A stretch of 39,077 nucleotides of DNA from Beijerinckiaceae bacterium (GCA_947453155.1 CANGFE010000021.1:1-39077); one strand, 5' to 3'. Positions 25,175 through 33,604 are shown, counted from the first letter of the stretch. Numbers and translations: made by a program. Notes: generated by a model from the letters alone, not told the origin.

Positions 25175-26353
25175 TTAACCGCCGCCATACAACCAAGCAA
25201 TGCCTTCAATCGCCTGCTCGGGCGTGCGGCCTTTCAGCATATTGTCGCGCAATTCCGCAATCGGGCCGCGGGCGTGATAGACGTCACCATAGACGCGCGC
25301 CATCAGCTGCACGCGCGCGGTCCGCAAATAACGCGCGTTCTGATAATCCAGCAAAGCGCCTGGAATATCATCGGGCTTGGCCTCGATCTTTTCAGCCAGA
25401 CACACAGCATCTTCCAGCGCCATACAGGCGCCTTGCGCGAGATATTGCAGCATCGGATGCGCGGCATCGCCAATGAGGGTTGCGCGACCTTGCGACCAGT
25501 TTTTCACCGGCTCGCGATCACACAGCACCCACATTTTCCACACGTCGATCTTTTCCAACATGCGCAGAACCTGCGGCACTTGGCCCTTGAAATGCGCATG
25601 CAACAAAGCGGGATCACCCGCCTGATCCCAGCCTTCCGAATAATGATCGGAATGGAACACGGCGACGAGATTATAAAGCTCACCACGGCGCAGCGGATAA
25701 TGGACGAGATGCGTGCGCGGGCCAGCCCAAAGCACAACATCGGGCTTCCACAAATCTTCCGGCACATCTTCGCGCTTCAACACCGCGCGATAGGCAATGT
25801 GGCCAGAGACGCGCGGCTTACCATCACCCACAATTTTCTGCCGCGTCTTCGACCATAGACCATCCGCGCCAATCATGGCGCAGCCGGTGATGATGCGACC
25901 ATCTTCCATCGTCACAACAACTTCGCCGCCCTTGTCCTCGAAATCGAGCACACGGGCCTGCGTTTCCAGCGTGATGTTTTTCATTTTTTGGCAGGCTTCG
26001 AGAATGATGGCCTGCAAATCCGCACGATGGATGACGGCATAAGTGTCACCAAAGCGGCGCGTCAGATCATCACCCAAAGGCATGCGGGTGATGAGATCGC
26101 CGGTGAGTGCATCGCGCATTTCCAAACCCGTAGGAATGGCGACATCTTCCAAGATGCGCTCACGCAGACCGAGCTTTTTGAAAGGTGTGAACACATTAGG
26201 GCCGAGCTGAATGCCCGCACCGATTTCCTTAAACTCGGATGCCTGTTCGAGCACGTGAACGGCAAAGCCTTTTTGAGCCAAGCCTAGCGCGGCACCCAGA
26301 CCGCCAATGCCGCCGCCCACAATAATGAAAGGCTTGTTGTCAGCCTGCGCCAT
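25175..26353 (-). CDS. FAD-dependent monooxygenase, 3-hydroxybenzoate 6-hydroxylase type
   Basis: Flavoprotein aromatic hydroxylase of 392 residues using NAD(P)H and O2. Motifs: GGGIGG at 13-18 (FAD ADP part), DG motif IGADGLWSKTR around 161-171, and GD motif LIGDAAHPMLQYLAQGACMA around 293-311. Neighbours (gentisate dioxygenase and a maleylpyruvate isomerase-type GST) make 3-hydroxybenzoate to gentisate the most likely reaction; salicylate 1- or 5-hydroxylases are the alternatives in the same family. The ATG at 26353 has GGGAGG 5 bases upstream; the longer frame to 26482 runs into marR. It is the last gene of a GST-marR-hydroxylase unit. Confidence 0.9.
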   Translation of the reverse strand: MAQADNKPFIIVGGGIGGLGAALGLAQKGFAVHVLEQASEFKEIGAGIQLGPNVFTPFKKLGLRERILEDVAIPTGLEMRDALTGDLITRMPLGDDLTRRFGDTYAVIHRADLQAIILEACQKMKNITLETQARVLDFEDKGGEVVVTMEDGRIITGCAMIGADGLWSKTRQKIVGDGKPRVSGHIAYRAVLKREDVPEDLWKPDVVLWAGPRTHLVHYPLRRGELYNLVAVFHSDHYSEGWDQAGDPALLHAHFKGQVPQVLRMLEKIDVWKMWVLCDREPVKNWSQGRATLIGDAAHPMLQYLAQGACMALEDAVCLAEKIEAKPDDIPGALLDYQNARYLRTARVQLMARVYGDVYHARGPIAELRDNMLKGRTPEQAIEGIAWLYGGG

Positions 26354-26364
26354 AAAAACCTCCC

Positions 26365-26862
26365 TCAGATCACATCTTGCCGCGCAATCATGCGCCGCAT
26401 CATATTGGTAAATTGCACACGCTCGGCTGCATCCAGCGGCTCCAGCATGCGTGCTTGTGCTGCGCGCACGAAAGGCTCGCAATCAGCCAGCAATTTCGCG
26501 CCACGACGCGAGAGTTTCAAAAGCTTCACGCGCTTGTCCTGCGGATTGGCGCGCCGCTCAATCAGTCCCTTGCCTTCCATCCGCTCCAGCACATTGCCCA
26601 TGGTGGAGCGATCCATCGCCACAAGTGCGCCAATGCGCGTCGCATCAATGCCCGGATTATCGCGCAAAGCGATCAAGGCGGCATATTGCATCGGCGTCAT
26701 GTCAAAGCCTTCGCATTCTTGCGCGAAGACAGAGACCGCCATTTGCTGCAAGCGGCGGATCAAATGGCCGGGTTTGAGATAGACATCATCCATCCCGCCA
26801 TGCGCGGCATCGCGCACGGCTTCTTCCGGCAACAGATCCGCGAGGCTTGACTCACTCGGCAT
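26365..26862 (-). CDS. MarR family transcriptional regulator of the gentisate cluster
   Basis: A 165-residue winged-helix regulator with the full MarR plan: long N-terminal helix (LKPGHLIRRLQQMAVSVFAQ), DNA-binding core (MTPMQYAALIALRDNPGIDA; RIGALVAMDRSTMGNVLERM), wing (RRANPQDKRVKLLKLS) and a C-terminal dimerisation helix. It sits between the GST and hydroxylase genes, overlapping the GST stop by 11 bases, and 11 bases separate its stop from the hydroxylase start. Aromatic acids or their CoA esters are common ligands of MarR proteins in such clusters, so control of the divergent promoters at 27485-27633 is the natural inference. The start at 26862 was chosen by operon overlap. Confidence 0.9.
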   Translation of the reverse strand: MPSESSLADLLPEEAVRDAAHGGMDDVYLKPGHLIRRLQQMAVSVFAQECEGFDMTPMQYAALIALRDNPGIDATRIGALVAMDRSTMGNVLERMEGKGLIERRANPQDKRVKLLKLSRRGAKLLADCEPFVRAAQARMLEPLDAAERVQFTNMMRRMIARQDVI

Positions 26863-27484
26863 CGGGCTGGCGCTCGGGCAGAGCTGACTGGAAAGCCGGC
26901 AGCGCATTGCAGGCGGCTTCCGCTTCATTCAAACGCGTCCAGCCCGAAAAATCGCAGCCGAAGCGACGCGCATTGGCGAGCTGCGGGATGAGGCAAATGT
27001 CAGCCAGCGTCGGCTTATCGCCAAAGCAGAAAGGCCCTTTTGTGTTGCTGAGCAATTTCTCGCAAGCATCCAAGCCCTGCTGGTTGACGCGGCGCGCCCA
27101 ATCATTGACGTCGGCATCGGTATGGCCAAGCGCCTTCACGGCATTGAGCACGCCTAGGTTTTGAACCGGGTGCACATCGCAAGCAATGGCAAGTGCAAAA
27201 GCCCGCACGCGCGCACGCGCCATCGGATCTTTGGGCAAAAGGGCGGGCTCCGGATGGGTCTCTTCGAGCCATTCGAGAATGGCGAGAGACTGCGTCATCA
27301 ACGTGCCATCGTCGAGCTCGAGGGTGGGCACCAGACCTTGCGGGTTTTTTTCGAGATAGGCGGGCTGGCGCTGGTCGCCATGGCGCAACACATAAGAGGT
27401 CTGATCAAAGGGCATGCCCTTCAAAGCCAGCGCAATGCGCAGACGATAGGAAGCCCCGGACCTGAAAAATCCATGCAGACGCAT
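26852..27484 (-). CDS. Maleylpyruvate/maleylacetoacetate isomerase (zeta-class glutathione S-transferase)
   Basis: Cytosolic glutathione-dependent cis-trans isomerase, 210 residues. The N-terminal thioredoxin-like domain has RSGASYRLRIALALKG (the zeta-class active-site serine motif), NPQGLVPTLELDDG (cis-proline) and MTQSLAILEWLEE (glutathione contact). The C-terminal helical domain includes FCFGDKPTLADICLIPQLAN. With gentisate dioxygenase next door, maleylpyruvate to fumarylpyruvate is the likely reaction; maleylacetoacetate isomerase in tyrosine breakdown is the alternative and cannot be excluded by sequence. GGAGG lies 8 bases before the ATG at 27484. It is the first gene of the minus-strand unit. 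Confidence 0.9.
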   Translation of the reverse strand: MRLHGFFRSGASYRLRIALALKGMPFDQTSYVLRHGDQRQPAYLEKNPQGLVPTLELDDGTLMTQSLAILEWLEETHPEPALLPKDPMARARVRAFALAIACDVHPVQNLGVLNAVKALGHTDADVNDWARRVNQQGLDACEKLLSNTKGPFCFGDKPTLADICLIPQLANARRFGCDFSGWTRLNEAEAACNALPAFQSALPERQPDAE

Positions 27485-27535
27485 TCTTATATCCTCCCGT
27501 GGCGCCTGCAAAAACCGGAGCCCAAAAGGCTCTCT

Positions 27536-27559
27536 TGTCAGACGGCCGATGAATTGACA
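27536..27559. promoter_or_regulatory. Inverted repeat in the divergent gentisate promoter region (possible MarR operator)
   Basis: TGTCA (27536-27540), 14 bases, TGACA (27555-27559), between the divergently read GST and gentisate dioxygenase genes. AGTATAC follows directly. The half-site spacing is compatible with a dimeric regulator, but the arms are short and chance occurrence is possible. Confidence 0.3.
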
Positions 27560-27633
27560 GTATACGGAGGAATTGCGGCGTCAAGCTGCTGCCGGGGGCC
27601 CGAAGGGCCCGGCAAACCCCGAGAGGAAACGCC

Positions 27634-28674
27634 ATGAGCGAAGCCGTTGAAACGCCGCAGCGCCGCGCCTTCTACGACAAGATCGACAAGCAGAATCTGA
27701 CGCCGCTGTGGACTGTGCTCTCCTCCATCATCACGCCGGAGCCCAAATCCGCCGCGCAGCCCTTTCTGTGGAAGTTCGACGAGATCCGCGACTATATGGT
27801 CGAGGCCGGCGGCCTGATCACCGCGAAGGAGGCGGAACGCCGCGTGCTCGTGCTGGAAAATCCCGGCCTGCGCGGCAAGTCGAGCATCACGACCTCGCTC
27901 TATGCAGGCGTGCAGCTGGTGTTGCCGGGCGAGATTGCGCCGGCCCACCGTCACAGCCAATCCGCTCTGCGTTTCATTCTGCAAGGCAAAGGCGCGCATA
28001 CGGCCGTCAACGGCGAGCGCACCAAAATGTCGGTGGGTGATTTCATCATCACGCCGTCCAATTCCTGGCATGACCACGGCAATGAATCCGACGAGCCGAT
28101 TTTCTGGCTTGATGGCCTCGATGTGCCGCTCGTCACGGCGCTTGATGCGTCCTTCTTGGAGCATTGGACAGAGGACGAGCAGCCGATCTCGCGCCCCGAG
28201 GGCGATTCTCTGGCGCGCTTTGGTGCGAACCTATTGCCTGTTGATCAGAAGGTGCGCAATCTCACATCACCCGTCTTCAACTATCCCTATGCGCGCACGC
28301 GCGAAGCTCTGGAAATCATGCGCAAGACGAAGGAATTCGATCCCTGCCATGGTTTGAAAATGCGCTACACCAATCCTGAGACAGGCGATCACGCCATGCC
28401 GACGATTGGCGCTTTCATCCAGCTTCTGCCTAAGGGTTTTACAACGAGCCGCTATCGTTCGACCGATGCAACCGTCTTCACCGTTGTTGAAGGCAAAGGC
28501 CGCACGAAAATAGGCGACAAGACGTTTGACTGGAAGCCGCAGGATATTTTCGTCGTCCCAAGCTGGCATCCGGTTGTGCACGAAGCGGATGACGACGCCG
28601 TCATCTTCTCCTTCTCGGATCGTCCCGTGCAGGAGAAACTTGGCCTCTTCCGCGAAGATCGCGGCAACGCCTGA
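27634..28674 (+). CDS. Gentisate 1,2-dioxygenase
   Basis: Ring-cleaving Fe(II) bicupin enzyme, 346 residues, turning gentisate into maleylpyruvate. The first cupin holds the metal ligands: AHRHSQSALRF (His105, His107) and SWHDHGN (His146, His148). The second cupin (TDATVFTVVEGKGRTKIGD; VVPSWHPVVHEADDD) is partly degenerate, as usual. The closing SFSDRPVQEKLGLFRE is typical of the family. GAGAGGA precedes the ATG. It is divergent from the GST-marR-hydroxylase unit with 149 bases between, and followed by a palindromic repeat and then a terminator. I use no symbol because gtdA, nagI, sdgD and xlnE are all in use. Confidence 0.95.
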   Translation: MSEAVETPQRRAFYDKIDKQNLTPLWTVLSSIITPEPKSAAQPFLWKFDEIRDYMVEAGGLITAKEAERRVLVLENPGLRGKSSITTSLYAGVQLVLPGEIAPAHRHSQSALRFILQGKGAHTAVNGERTKMSVGDFIITPSNSWHDHGNESDEPIFWLDGLDVPLVTALDASFLEHWTEDEQPISRPEGDSLARFGANLLPVDQKVRNLTSPVFNYPYARTREALEIMRKTKEFDPCHGLKMRYTNPETGDHAMPTIGAFIQLLPKGFTTSRYRSTDATVFTVVEGKGRTKIGDKTFDWKPQDIFVVPSWHPVVHEADDDAVIFSFSDRPVQEKLGLFREDRGNA

Positions 28675-28677
28675 TTT

Positions 28678-28776
28678 CGTCATTGCGAGCGAAAGCGAAG
28701 CAATCCAAGGCATAAACCTACCAAGGCTAGCGCTATGGATTGCCACGTCAGGCCTCCGGCCCTCCTCGCAATGACG
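28678..28776. repeat. Dispersed palindromic repeat, copy D
   Basis: Left arm CGTCATTGCGAGCGAAAGCG followed by AAGCAATCCA; right arm TGGATTGCCACGTCAGGCCT followed by a CCGGCCCTCCTCGCAATGACG-like end. The two arms are of different types. It starts 4 bases after the gentisate dioxygenase stop. Confidence 0.85.
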
Positions 28777-28815
28777 GGGCTGGGTTGATCCAGTTACCCC
28801 GGACCTGCGTAACAC

Positions 28816-28851
28816 GAGGGCCTCCCTATTTTGGTGAGGCCCTCGCATTTT
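28816..28851 (+). terminator. Rho-independent terminator after gentisate dioxygenase
   Basis: GAGGGCCTC (28816-28824) pairs perfectly with GAGGCCCTC (28836-28844) and is followed by GCATTTTGC. The next gene (DUF2177) starts 19 bases after it, so it separates the two transcripts; part of it would lie in the DUF2177 leader if that gene has an upstream promoter. Confidence 0.75.
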
Positions 28852-28869
28852 GCAGATGAGAACAGCCCC

Positions 28870-29274
28870 ATGACGCGGATTCTGGCGACCTATGCGGTGA
28901 CGCTGATCGGCTTTCTGATCATTGATTTTATCTGGCTCGGCTTTGTTGCGACGAAATTCTACAAAGAATATCTCGGCGACATGATGCTTGAAAAGCCGCA
29001 GCTGGGCGTCGCTTTCCTGTTCTATGCTCTCTATGCGGCAGGCATTGTTCTCTTTGCCGTTCTACCGGGCTTGGATGCGCGCAGCTGGAGCAAGGCTGCT
29101 ATGCTTGGCGCCGCACTTGGCCTTGTCGCTTACGGCACATATGATCTCACCAATTACGCCACGCTGAAAAACTGGCCGCTCACGGTGACTCTGGTCGATC
29201 TGACTTGGGGCACAGCTGTGACGGCTGCTGGCGCGACGATTGGTTATTTCGTGTCGAATTTAATATTCGACTGA
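28870..29274 (+). CDS. DUF2177 family inner-membrane protein
   Basis: A 134-residue protein with four hydrophobic helices: ATYAVTLIGFLIIDFIWLGF, VAFLFYALYAAGIVLFAVLP, AAMLGAALGLVAYGTYDLTN and VTLVDLTWGTAVTAAGATIG. The motif AYGTYDLTNYATLKNWP in the third helix is the hallmark of DUF2177. Function unknown. The ATG at 28870 follows a terminator closely; no strong Shine-Dalgarno is visible. The stop lies 7 bases from the stop of the converging phosphatase gene. Confidence 0.88.
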   Translation: MTRILATYAVTLIGFLIIDFIWLGFVATKFYKEYLGDMMLEKPQLGVAFLFYALYAAGIVLFAVLPGLDARSWSKAAMLGAALGLVAYGTYDLTNYATLKNWPLTVTLVDLTWGTAVTAAGATIGYFVSNLIFD

Positions 29275-29280
29275 TCGCCC

Positions 29281-29757
29281 CTACAGGCGGCCCATGGGCC
29301 GCCAATCCAGAAAATCTTTGATCTTCTTGCTCAAGCCCTCGCGCACATTGCGATAGGCATCGAGCACATTCTCCCGCGTGCCTTGCACCGCGGTCGGATC
29401 AATCGTTGGCCAATAAATCACGTCCACCGCCATGGTGCGGGTGAATTCGAGCGCGCGATGATGCGCCTCGGGTGACAGGCTGATGATCACATCGAAACTG
29501 GAATCTTCGAGATCCTCAAACGTGTGCGGCTTGTGCTTGGAAATATCGATTCCGAGCTCTTCCATCGCCGAAACCGCAAAACCATCGAGCTCGCCTGCGC
29601 GCACACCAGCTGATGCAAAATAAATGTCGCGGCCGAAATATTGCTTGGCCAGCGCTTCCGCCATCGGCGAGCGCACAGCATTCATCGAACAGGCAAACAG
29701 CACGGATTGCGGCCGCTTGTGCTCAACTTCCGGCGCATCAGGCACATCTTGCGTCAT
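29281..29757 (-). CDS. Low-molecular-weight protein tyrosine phosphatase-like protein
   Basis: A 158-residue protein with the phosphatase P-loop at C23-S-M-N-A-V-R29-S30 (C-x5-R-S), then PMAEALAKQYFG. DAYRNVREGLSKKIKDFLDW forms the closing helix. A conserved aspartate-containing segment (VIYWPTIDPTAV) could supply the general acid. Proteins of this subgroup are often annotated as arsenate reductase-like, but no arsenic genes lie here. It is the last gene of murA-DUF2948-hisD-UPF0262-phosphatase, starting 6 bases after UPF0262. Substrate unknown. Confidence 0.88.
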   Translation of the reverse strand: MTQDVPDAPEVEHKRPQSVLFACSMNAVRSPMAEALAKQYFGRDIYFASAGVRAGELDGFAVSAMEELGIDISKHKPHTFEDLEDSSFDVIISLSPEAHHRALEFTRTMAVDVIYWPTIDPTAVQGTRENVLDAYRNVREGLSKKIKDFLDWRPMGRL

Positions 29758-29763
29758 GCGCCG

Positions 29764-30243
29764 TCAGCCCTTCCAGTGCAGGGCCGTAACAAGGGTAAAA
29801 ATGCGCCGTGCCGTGTCGAAATCACATTCGACCTTGCCATCAAGACGCTCGGCCAAAAGCTTCGCACCATCATTGTGCAGGCCGCGACGGCCCATATCAA
29901 TGGCTTCAATCTGCGCCGGTGTCGCCGTGCGGATGGCCGCATAATAGCTTTCGCAGACCATGAAATAATCTTTGAGGATGCGACGAAACGGCGTCAGCGA
30001 GAGAATATGCGTAACCACGCTATCCCCGCCTTCTTGGCGAATATTGAAGGCGAGCTTGGCCTCATGCAGCGCGATCATCAGCTCATAGGGACCGCCCTCA
30101 TGGCCGGGAACGCCGAAGGAATTGGATTCAACCAGATCATAAATGGCAATGGCGCGTTCATGCTCCTGATCGGCATTGCCGCGGCCGATGGAATTTTCAT
30201 CCAGCAGCACCGCGACAAGTTTTTTCCGATCCGCCGCGCTCAT
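29764..30243 (-). CDS. UPF0262 family protein
   Basis: A 159-residue cytosolic protein matching UPF0262, a family largely confined to alphaproteobacteria: [58 protein letters not shown] and the closing [15 protein letters not shown]. The biochemical function is unknown. It starts 6 bases after the hisD stop and is followed 6 bases later by the phosphatase, so all should be co-transcribed. Confidence 0.92.
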   Translation of the reverse strand: MSAADRKKLVAVLLDENSIGRGNADQEHERAIAIYDLVESNSFGVPGHEGGPYELMIALHEAKLAFNIRQEGGDSVVTHILSLTPFRRILKDYFMVCESYYAAIRTATPAQIEAIDMGRRGLHNDGAKLLAERLDGKVECDFDTARRIFTLVTALHWKG

Positions 30244-30249
30244 CTCACC

Positions 30250-31542
30250 TCACCCGAGATTCATGCGAATGGAGACCGAACGCGCATGGGCGTGCAAGCC
30301 TTCGGCTTCACCCAGCGCCACAGCCGCAGGGCCCAACACGCGCAAAGAATCCGGCGAGCATTTGAGCAGCGAGGTGCGCTTGACGAAATCATTCACGCCA
30401 AGACCCGATGAGAAACGCGCTGAGCGCGCGGTCGGCAACACATGGTTGGAGCCGCCGACATAATCGCCAATGGCTTCGGGCGTATAACCGCCGATGAAAA
30501 TCGCACCTGCATTGGTGATGCGCATGGTGAGATCATCCGCATCCGTCGAGATGATTTCGAGATGCTCGGGCGCTAAGCGATCGATGATGGCAATCGACTG
30601 ATCGAGTGCTGGCACATCAATGATCGCGCCATAATCTTTCCAGCTAGCGGCCGCAATATCACGCCGCGGCAACGTGGCGAGCTGGCCTTCGACCGCCTTG
30701 ATCACGGCGTCACCCATAGCGCGATCCGATGTCACAAGAATGGATTGCGCTGCCGTATCATGTTCGGCCTGCGCCAAAAGATCTGCGGCAATCCATTCCG
30801 GATTGGCGCTGGCATCGGCCATGACGACAACCTCAGACGGACCCGCGATCATATCAATGCCCACCGTGCCGAAAACACGACGCTTGGCGGCAGCCACATA
30901 GGCATTGCCGGGGCCCACAATCTTGGCGACAGGCGCAATGGTCTGCGTGCCATAAGCCAATGCTGCAACAGCCTGTGCGCCGCCGATGCGATAGATTTCA
31001 TCGACGCCTGCGAGTTTCGCCGCAGCCAGCACCAGCGGATTCAAAATGCCGTCAGGTGTGGGCACAACCATCACGATGCGCCCCACGCCCGCAACTTTGG
31101 CAGGCGCGGCATTCATCAAGACGGAGGACGGATAGCTCGCTGTACCGCCGGGCACATAAAGACCGACCGATTGGATGGCCGTCCAGCGCCAGCCGAGCTC
31201 GACGCCTTGCGCATCGGTGAAACGATGATCAACAGGCCTCTGCTTTTCGTGATAGCTGACGATGCGCGTATGAGCGAGACGCAAAGCCTCGAGCGCCTTT
31301 GGCTCGCAAGCCGCCGTAGCCGCTTCGATCTCGGCTTCGGTGACCCGTAGACCACCGGAGAGATCGACGCGATCAAAGCGTTTCGAATAATCGATCAGTG
31401 CCGCATCGCCGCGTTTCACCACATCAGCGATAATGTCGCGCACAGCGACATCCACTTCTTCTGACACTTCCCGCTTCATCGCGAGAAGCGCATCAAAGCG
31501 CGCCGCAAAACCGGGCTCATTCATGTCGAGCCGCATCACCAT
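30250..31542 (-). CDS. hisD: Histidinol dehydrogenase
   Basis: Last enzyme of histidine biosynthesis, a Zn-dependent NAD enzyme oxidising L-histidinol to L-histidine in two steps. The 430-residue product has VGLYVPGGTASYPSSVLMNA, KIVGPGNAYVAAAKRRVFG, DMIAGPSEVVVMAD, the zinc ligands in LLAQAEHDTAAQ and the catalytic Glu-His pair in LAPEHLEI. The start is ambiguous: GTG 31551, ATG 31548, 31542 and 31536 lie close together. ATG 31542 is best placed relative to GGAG (31554-31551, 8-base gap). The gene is apart from other his genes, as is usual in Hyphomicrobiales. Confidence 0.96.
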   Translation of the reverse strand: MVMRLDMNEPGFAARFDALLAMKREVSEEVDVAVRDIIADVVKRGDAALIDYSKRFDRVDLSGGLRVTEAEIEAATAACEPKALEALRLAHTRIVSYHEKQRPVDHRFTDAQGVELGWRWTAIQSVGLYVPGGTASYPSSVLMNAAPAKVAGVGRIVMVVPTPDGILNPLVLAAAKLAGVDEIYRIGGAQAVAALAYGTQTIAPVAKIVGPGNAYVAAAKRRVFGTVGIDMIAGPSEVVVMADASANPEWIAADLLAQAEHDTAAQSILVTSDRAMGDAVIKAVEGQLATLPRRDIAAASWKDYGAIIDVPALDQSIAIIDRLAPEHLEIISTDADDLTMRITNAGAIFIGGYTPEAIGDYVGGSNHVLPTARSARFSSGLGVNDFVKRTSLLKCSPDSLRVLGPAAVALGEAEGLHAHARSVSIRMNLG

Positions 31543-31566
31543 TCGCATCACTCCAACAAATTCGTT

Positions 31567-32025
31567 TCAGTGCCCTTCGGGGGCATCATCGATCGCATGG
31601 CCCGGACGGTGGGCTGCGGCCCAGCGGGGCCCAAGATCGCGCATCTGCGCATCTACGCATTCGACCTCAAGCCGGATGGCCGCGCCGCCCGAAAAGACGA
31701 GCTCAATCGTGCCTGCCGGCGCCTCTCCTTCATGGAAGGCAAGCGAGAGGAGGTTGAGCACCCCTTCCCTATTCGACCGGTCAAAGCCTGTCGAGGCGAC
31801 ACGGGTGACATTGTCAAAATGCAAGCCCGCCCGGCAGCGCTCCATCGAGCCATGCTCGGCGGCCACCCAGTCGAAGCGGGAGGCCAGCAGGGCAAAGCGG
31901 CGCTGGGACGGCAAAAAGGCGAGATCAGCCACCCGGACCACGGCATCCTGCAAATTGGTGGACAGGGCGTGGAGATCTTGCGGCTCGAGCGCAATCAGGC
32001 GCAAAGGCGCCTCGCTCTCGCTCAT
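31567..32025 (-). CDS. DUF2948 family protein
   Basis: A 152-residue cytosolic protein of DUF2948, conserved in alphaproteobacteria beside murA and hisD. Segments: LRLIALEPQDLHALSTNLQD, VRVADLAFLPSQRRFALLAS, RFDWVAAEH and FSGGAAIRLEVECVDAQM. Function unknown. ATGs at 32052 and 32046 would add 7-9 residues; 32025 was chosen because homologues begin close to the LRLIAL strand. A palindromic repeat separates it from murA. Confidence 0.88.
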   Translation of the reverse strand: MSESEAPLRLIALEPQDLHALSTNLQDAVVRVADLAFLPSQRRFALLASRFDWVAAEHGSMERCRAGLHFDNVTRVASTGFDRSNREGVLNLLSLAFHEGEAPAGTIELVFSGGAAIRLEVECVDAQMRDLGPRWAAAHRPGHAIDDAPEGH

Positions 32026-32125
32026 CTTCCCGCCCGATTGATCCATTGCCATGGTGAAACCCCGTCCTGCCACCGTGTTAGCCGCAGGCAGAGGCAGGGG
32101 CAAGCTTTGGCGGACAGCCCCCGCC

Positions 32126-32211
32126 CGTCCTTGCGAGCGGAGCGACGCAACCCAGGGCCCCACATGCGGCTCTGGGTTGCCGCATCGGCCTTTGGCCTCC
32201 TCGCAATGACG
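32126..32211. repeat. Dispersed palindromic repeat, copy E
   Basis: Left arm CGTCCTTGCGAGCGGAGCG followed by ACGCAACCCAG; right arm CTGGGTTGCCGCATCGGCC followed by TTTGGCCTCCTCGCAATGACG-like end. The left arm has one change from the consensus end (CGTCC for CGTCA). It lies between murA and DUF2948. Confidence 0.85.
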
Positions 32212-32225
32212 GCGGAGGGTGCGTC

Positions 32226-33521
32226 TCAGCCCGGCTCGCGCAAGCGCTCGACGGTCGCCCCGCAGGCTTGCAGCTTTTCTTCCAGCTGCTCGAAACCGCG
32301 ATCCAAATGATAGACGCGGTGCACGATGGTTTCGCCCTCAGCGGCCAGCGCTGCAATCACCAGCGACACAGAGGCGCGCAGATCGGTTGCCATCACTTGC
32401 GCGCCTGCCAGTTTCTGGCGGCCTTCGACAATGGCCACATCGCCATCGAGCTTGATACGTGCGCCGAGACGCGCGAGCTCTTGCACATGCATGAAGCGGT
32501 TTTCGAAAATCGTTTCCGTAATGCGAGACGTGCCCTGCGCACGCGTCATCAACGCCATGAACTGCGCTTGCAGATCGGTCGGGAAACCGGGGAATGGCGC
32601 GGTGATCACATCCACGGGGCGAATGACGCCAGGCTCGCGCGACACGCGCAGACCGTCCGCCGTTTCTTCAATGCGCGCACCGGTGCGGCGCAAGACATCC
32701 AGCGCATTGGGCAGAAGATCTTCGCGCGCACCCGCCAACAAGACATCGCCGCCTGTCATCGCCACGGCACAAGCATAAGTGCCCGCTTCAATGCGGTCGG
32801 GCAGCACTTCGTGACGCGCGCCATGCAGCGAAGTGACGCCTTCAATCTCGATGGTCGACGTACCGGCGCCCTTAATTTTTGCGCCCATTTTGATGAGGCA
32901 ATCGGCGAGATCTTTCACTTCCGGCTCGCAAGCCGCATTGGTAATTTTCGTATGGCCCTTGGCCAGAGCCGCCGCCATCAGCGCTGTATGCGTGCCGCCC
33001 ACAGTCACTTTCGGGAAATCAATCACGCCGCCGACGAGGCCCTTTTTGGCATCCGCCAAAACATAGCCGCCTTCAATCTCAATATTGGCGCCGAGCTTTT
33101 CGAGCACCATGAGCAGAAGATCGACAGGCCGCGTGCCAATGGCGCAACCACCGGGCAGCGAGACTTTTGCCACGCCCATACGCGCCAGCAGCGGCGCAAT
33201 CACCCAAAAAGACGCGCGCATGCGCGAGACGAGTTCATAAGGGGCCGTCGTATCGACAATGGTTTTGGCATCGAGATGGATCGTCTGGCCGGCATGAGGC
33301 GCATCGCCCACGCGCTTGCCTTCCAGCCGGTAGTCGACGCCATGATTGCCCAGAATGCGATTGAGCTGGTTGACGTCGGCCAGACGCGGCACATTTTCGA
33401 GAGTCAGCGTCTCAGATGTCAGCAGCGAGGCAATCATCAGCGGCAGCGCCGCATTTTTCGCGCCCGAAATCGGAATGATGCCATTCAGCGGGTTGCCGCC
33501 AACGATACGAATGCGATCCAT
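32226..33521 (-). CDS. murA: UDP-N-acetylglucosamine 1-carboxyvinyltransferase MurA
   Basis: First committed step of peptidoglycan synthesis: transfer of enolpyruvate from PEP to UDP-GlcNAc, in the cytosol. The 431-residue product has the opening [20 protein letters not shown] with the catalytic-loop lysine of GAKNAALP, the active-site cysteine Cys126 in [13 protein letters not shown] (the residue attacked by fosfomycin), and [15 protein letters not shown]. Keeping the cysteine predicts fosfomycin sensitivity at the target level. GAGAGGT precedes the ATG at 33521; the longer frame to 33551 lacks support. It heads the murA-DUF2948-hisD-UPF0262-phosphatase series. Confidence 0.97.
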   Translation of the reverse strand: MDRIRIVGGNPLNGIIPISGAKNAALPLMIASLLTSETLTLENVPRLADVNQLNRILGNHGVDYRLEGKRVGDAPHAGQTIHLDAKTIVDTTAPYELVSRMRASFWVIAPLLARMGVAKVSLPGGCAIGTRPVDLLLMVLEKLGANIEIEGGYVLADAKKGLVGGVIDFPKVTVGGTHTALMAAALAKGHTKITNAACEPEVKDLADCLIKMGAKIKGAGTSTIEIEGVTSLHGARHEVLPDRIEAGTYACAVAMTGGDVLLAGAREDLLPNALDVLRRTGARIEETADGLRVSREPGVIRPVDVITAPFPGFPTDLQAQFMALMTRAQGTSRITETIFENRFMHVQELARLGARIKLDGDVAIVEGRQKLAGAQVMATDLRASVSLVIAALAAEGETIVHRVYHLDRGFEQLEEKLQACGATVERLREPG

Positions 33522-33604
33522 CTTACCTCTCACGCCCTGACGCTTTGCCAAGCACCAAGGCCATCGCCGCAGATCATGGCGGCATTATGGGTTTTATGCG
33601 CCAA

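Noticed and set aside
29281-29757. Arsenate reductase as the function of the phosphatase-like gene
   Set aside because: It has only the general C-x5-R-S loop and lacks arsenic-gene neighbours; the murA-hisD context points to the conserved phosphatase-like family instead.
16232-32211. CRISPR array
   Set aside because: The repeated units are palindromic, 45-99 bases long, thousands of bases apart and between unrelated genes; there are no regular spacers or cas genes.
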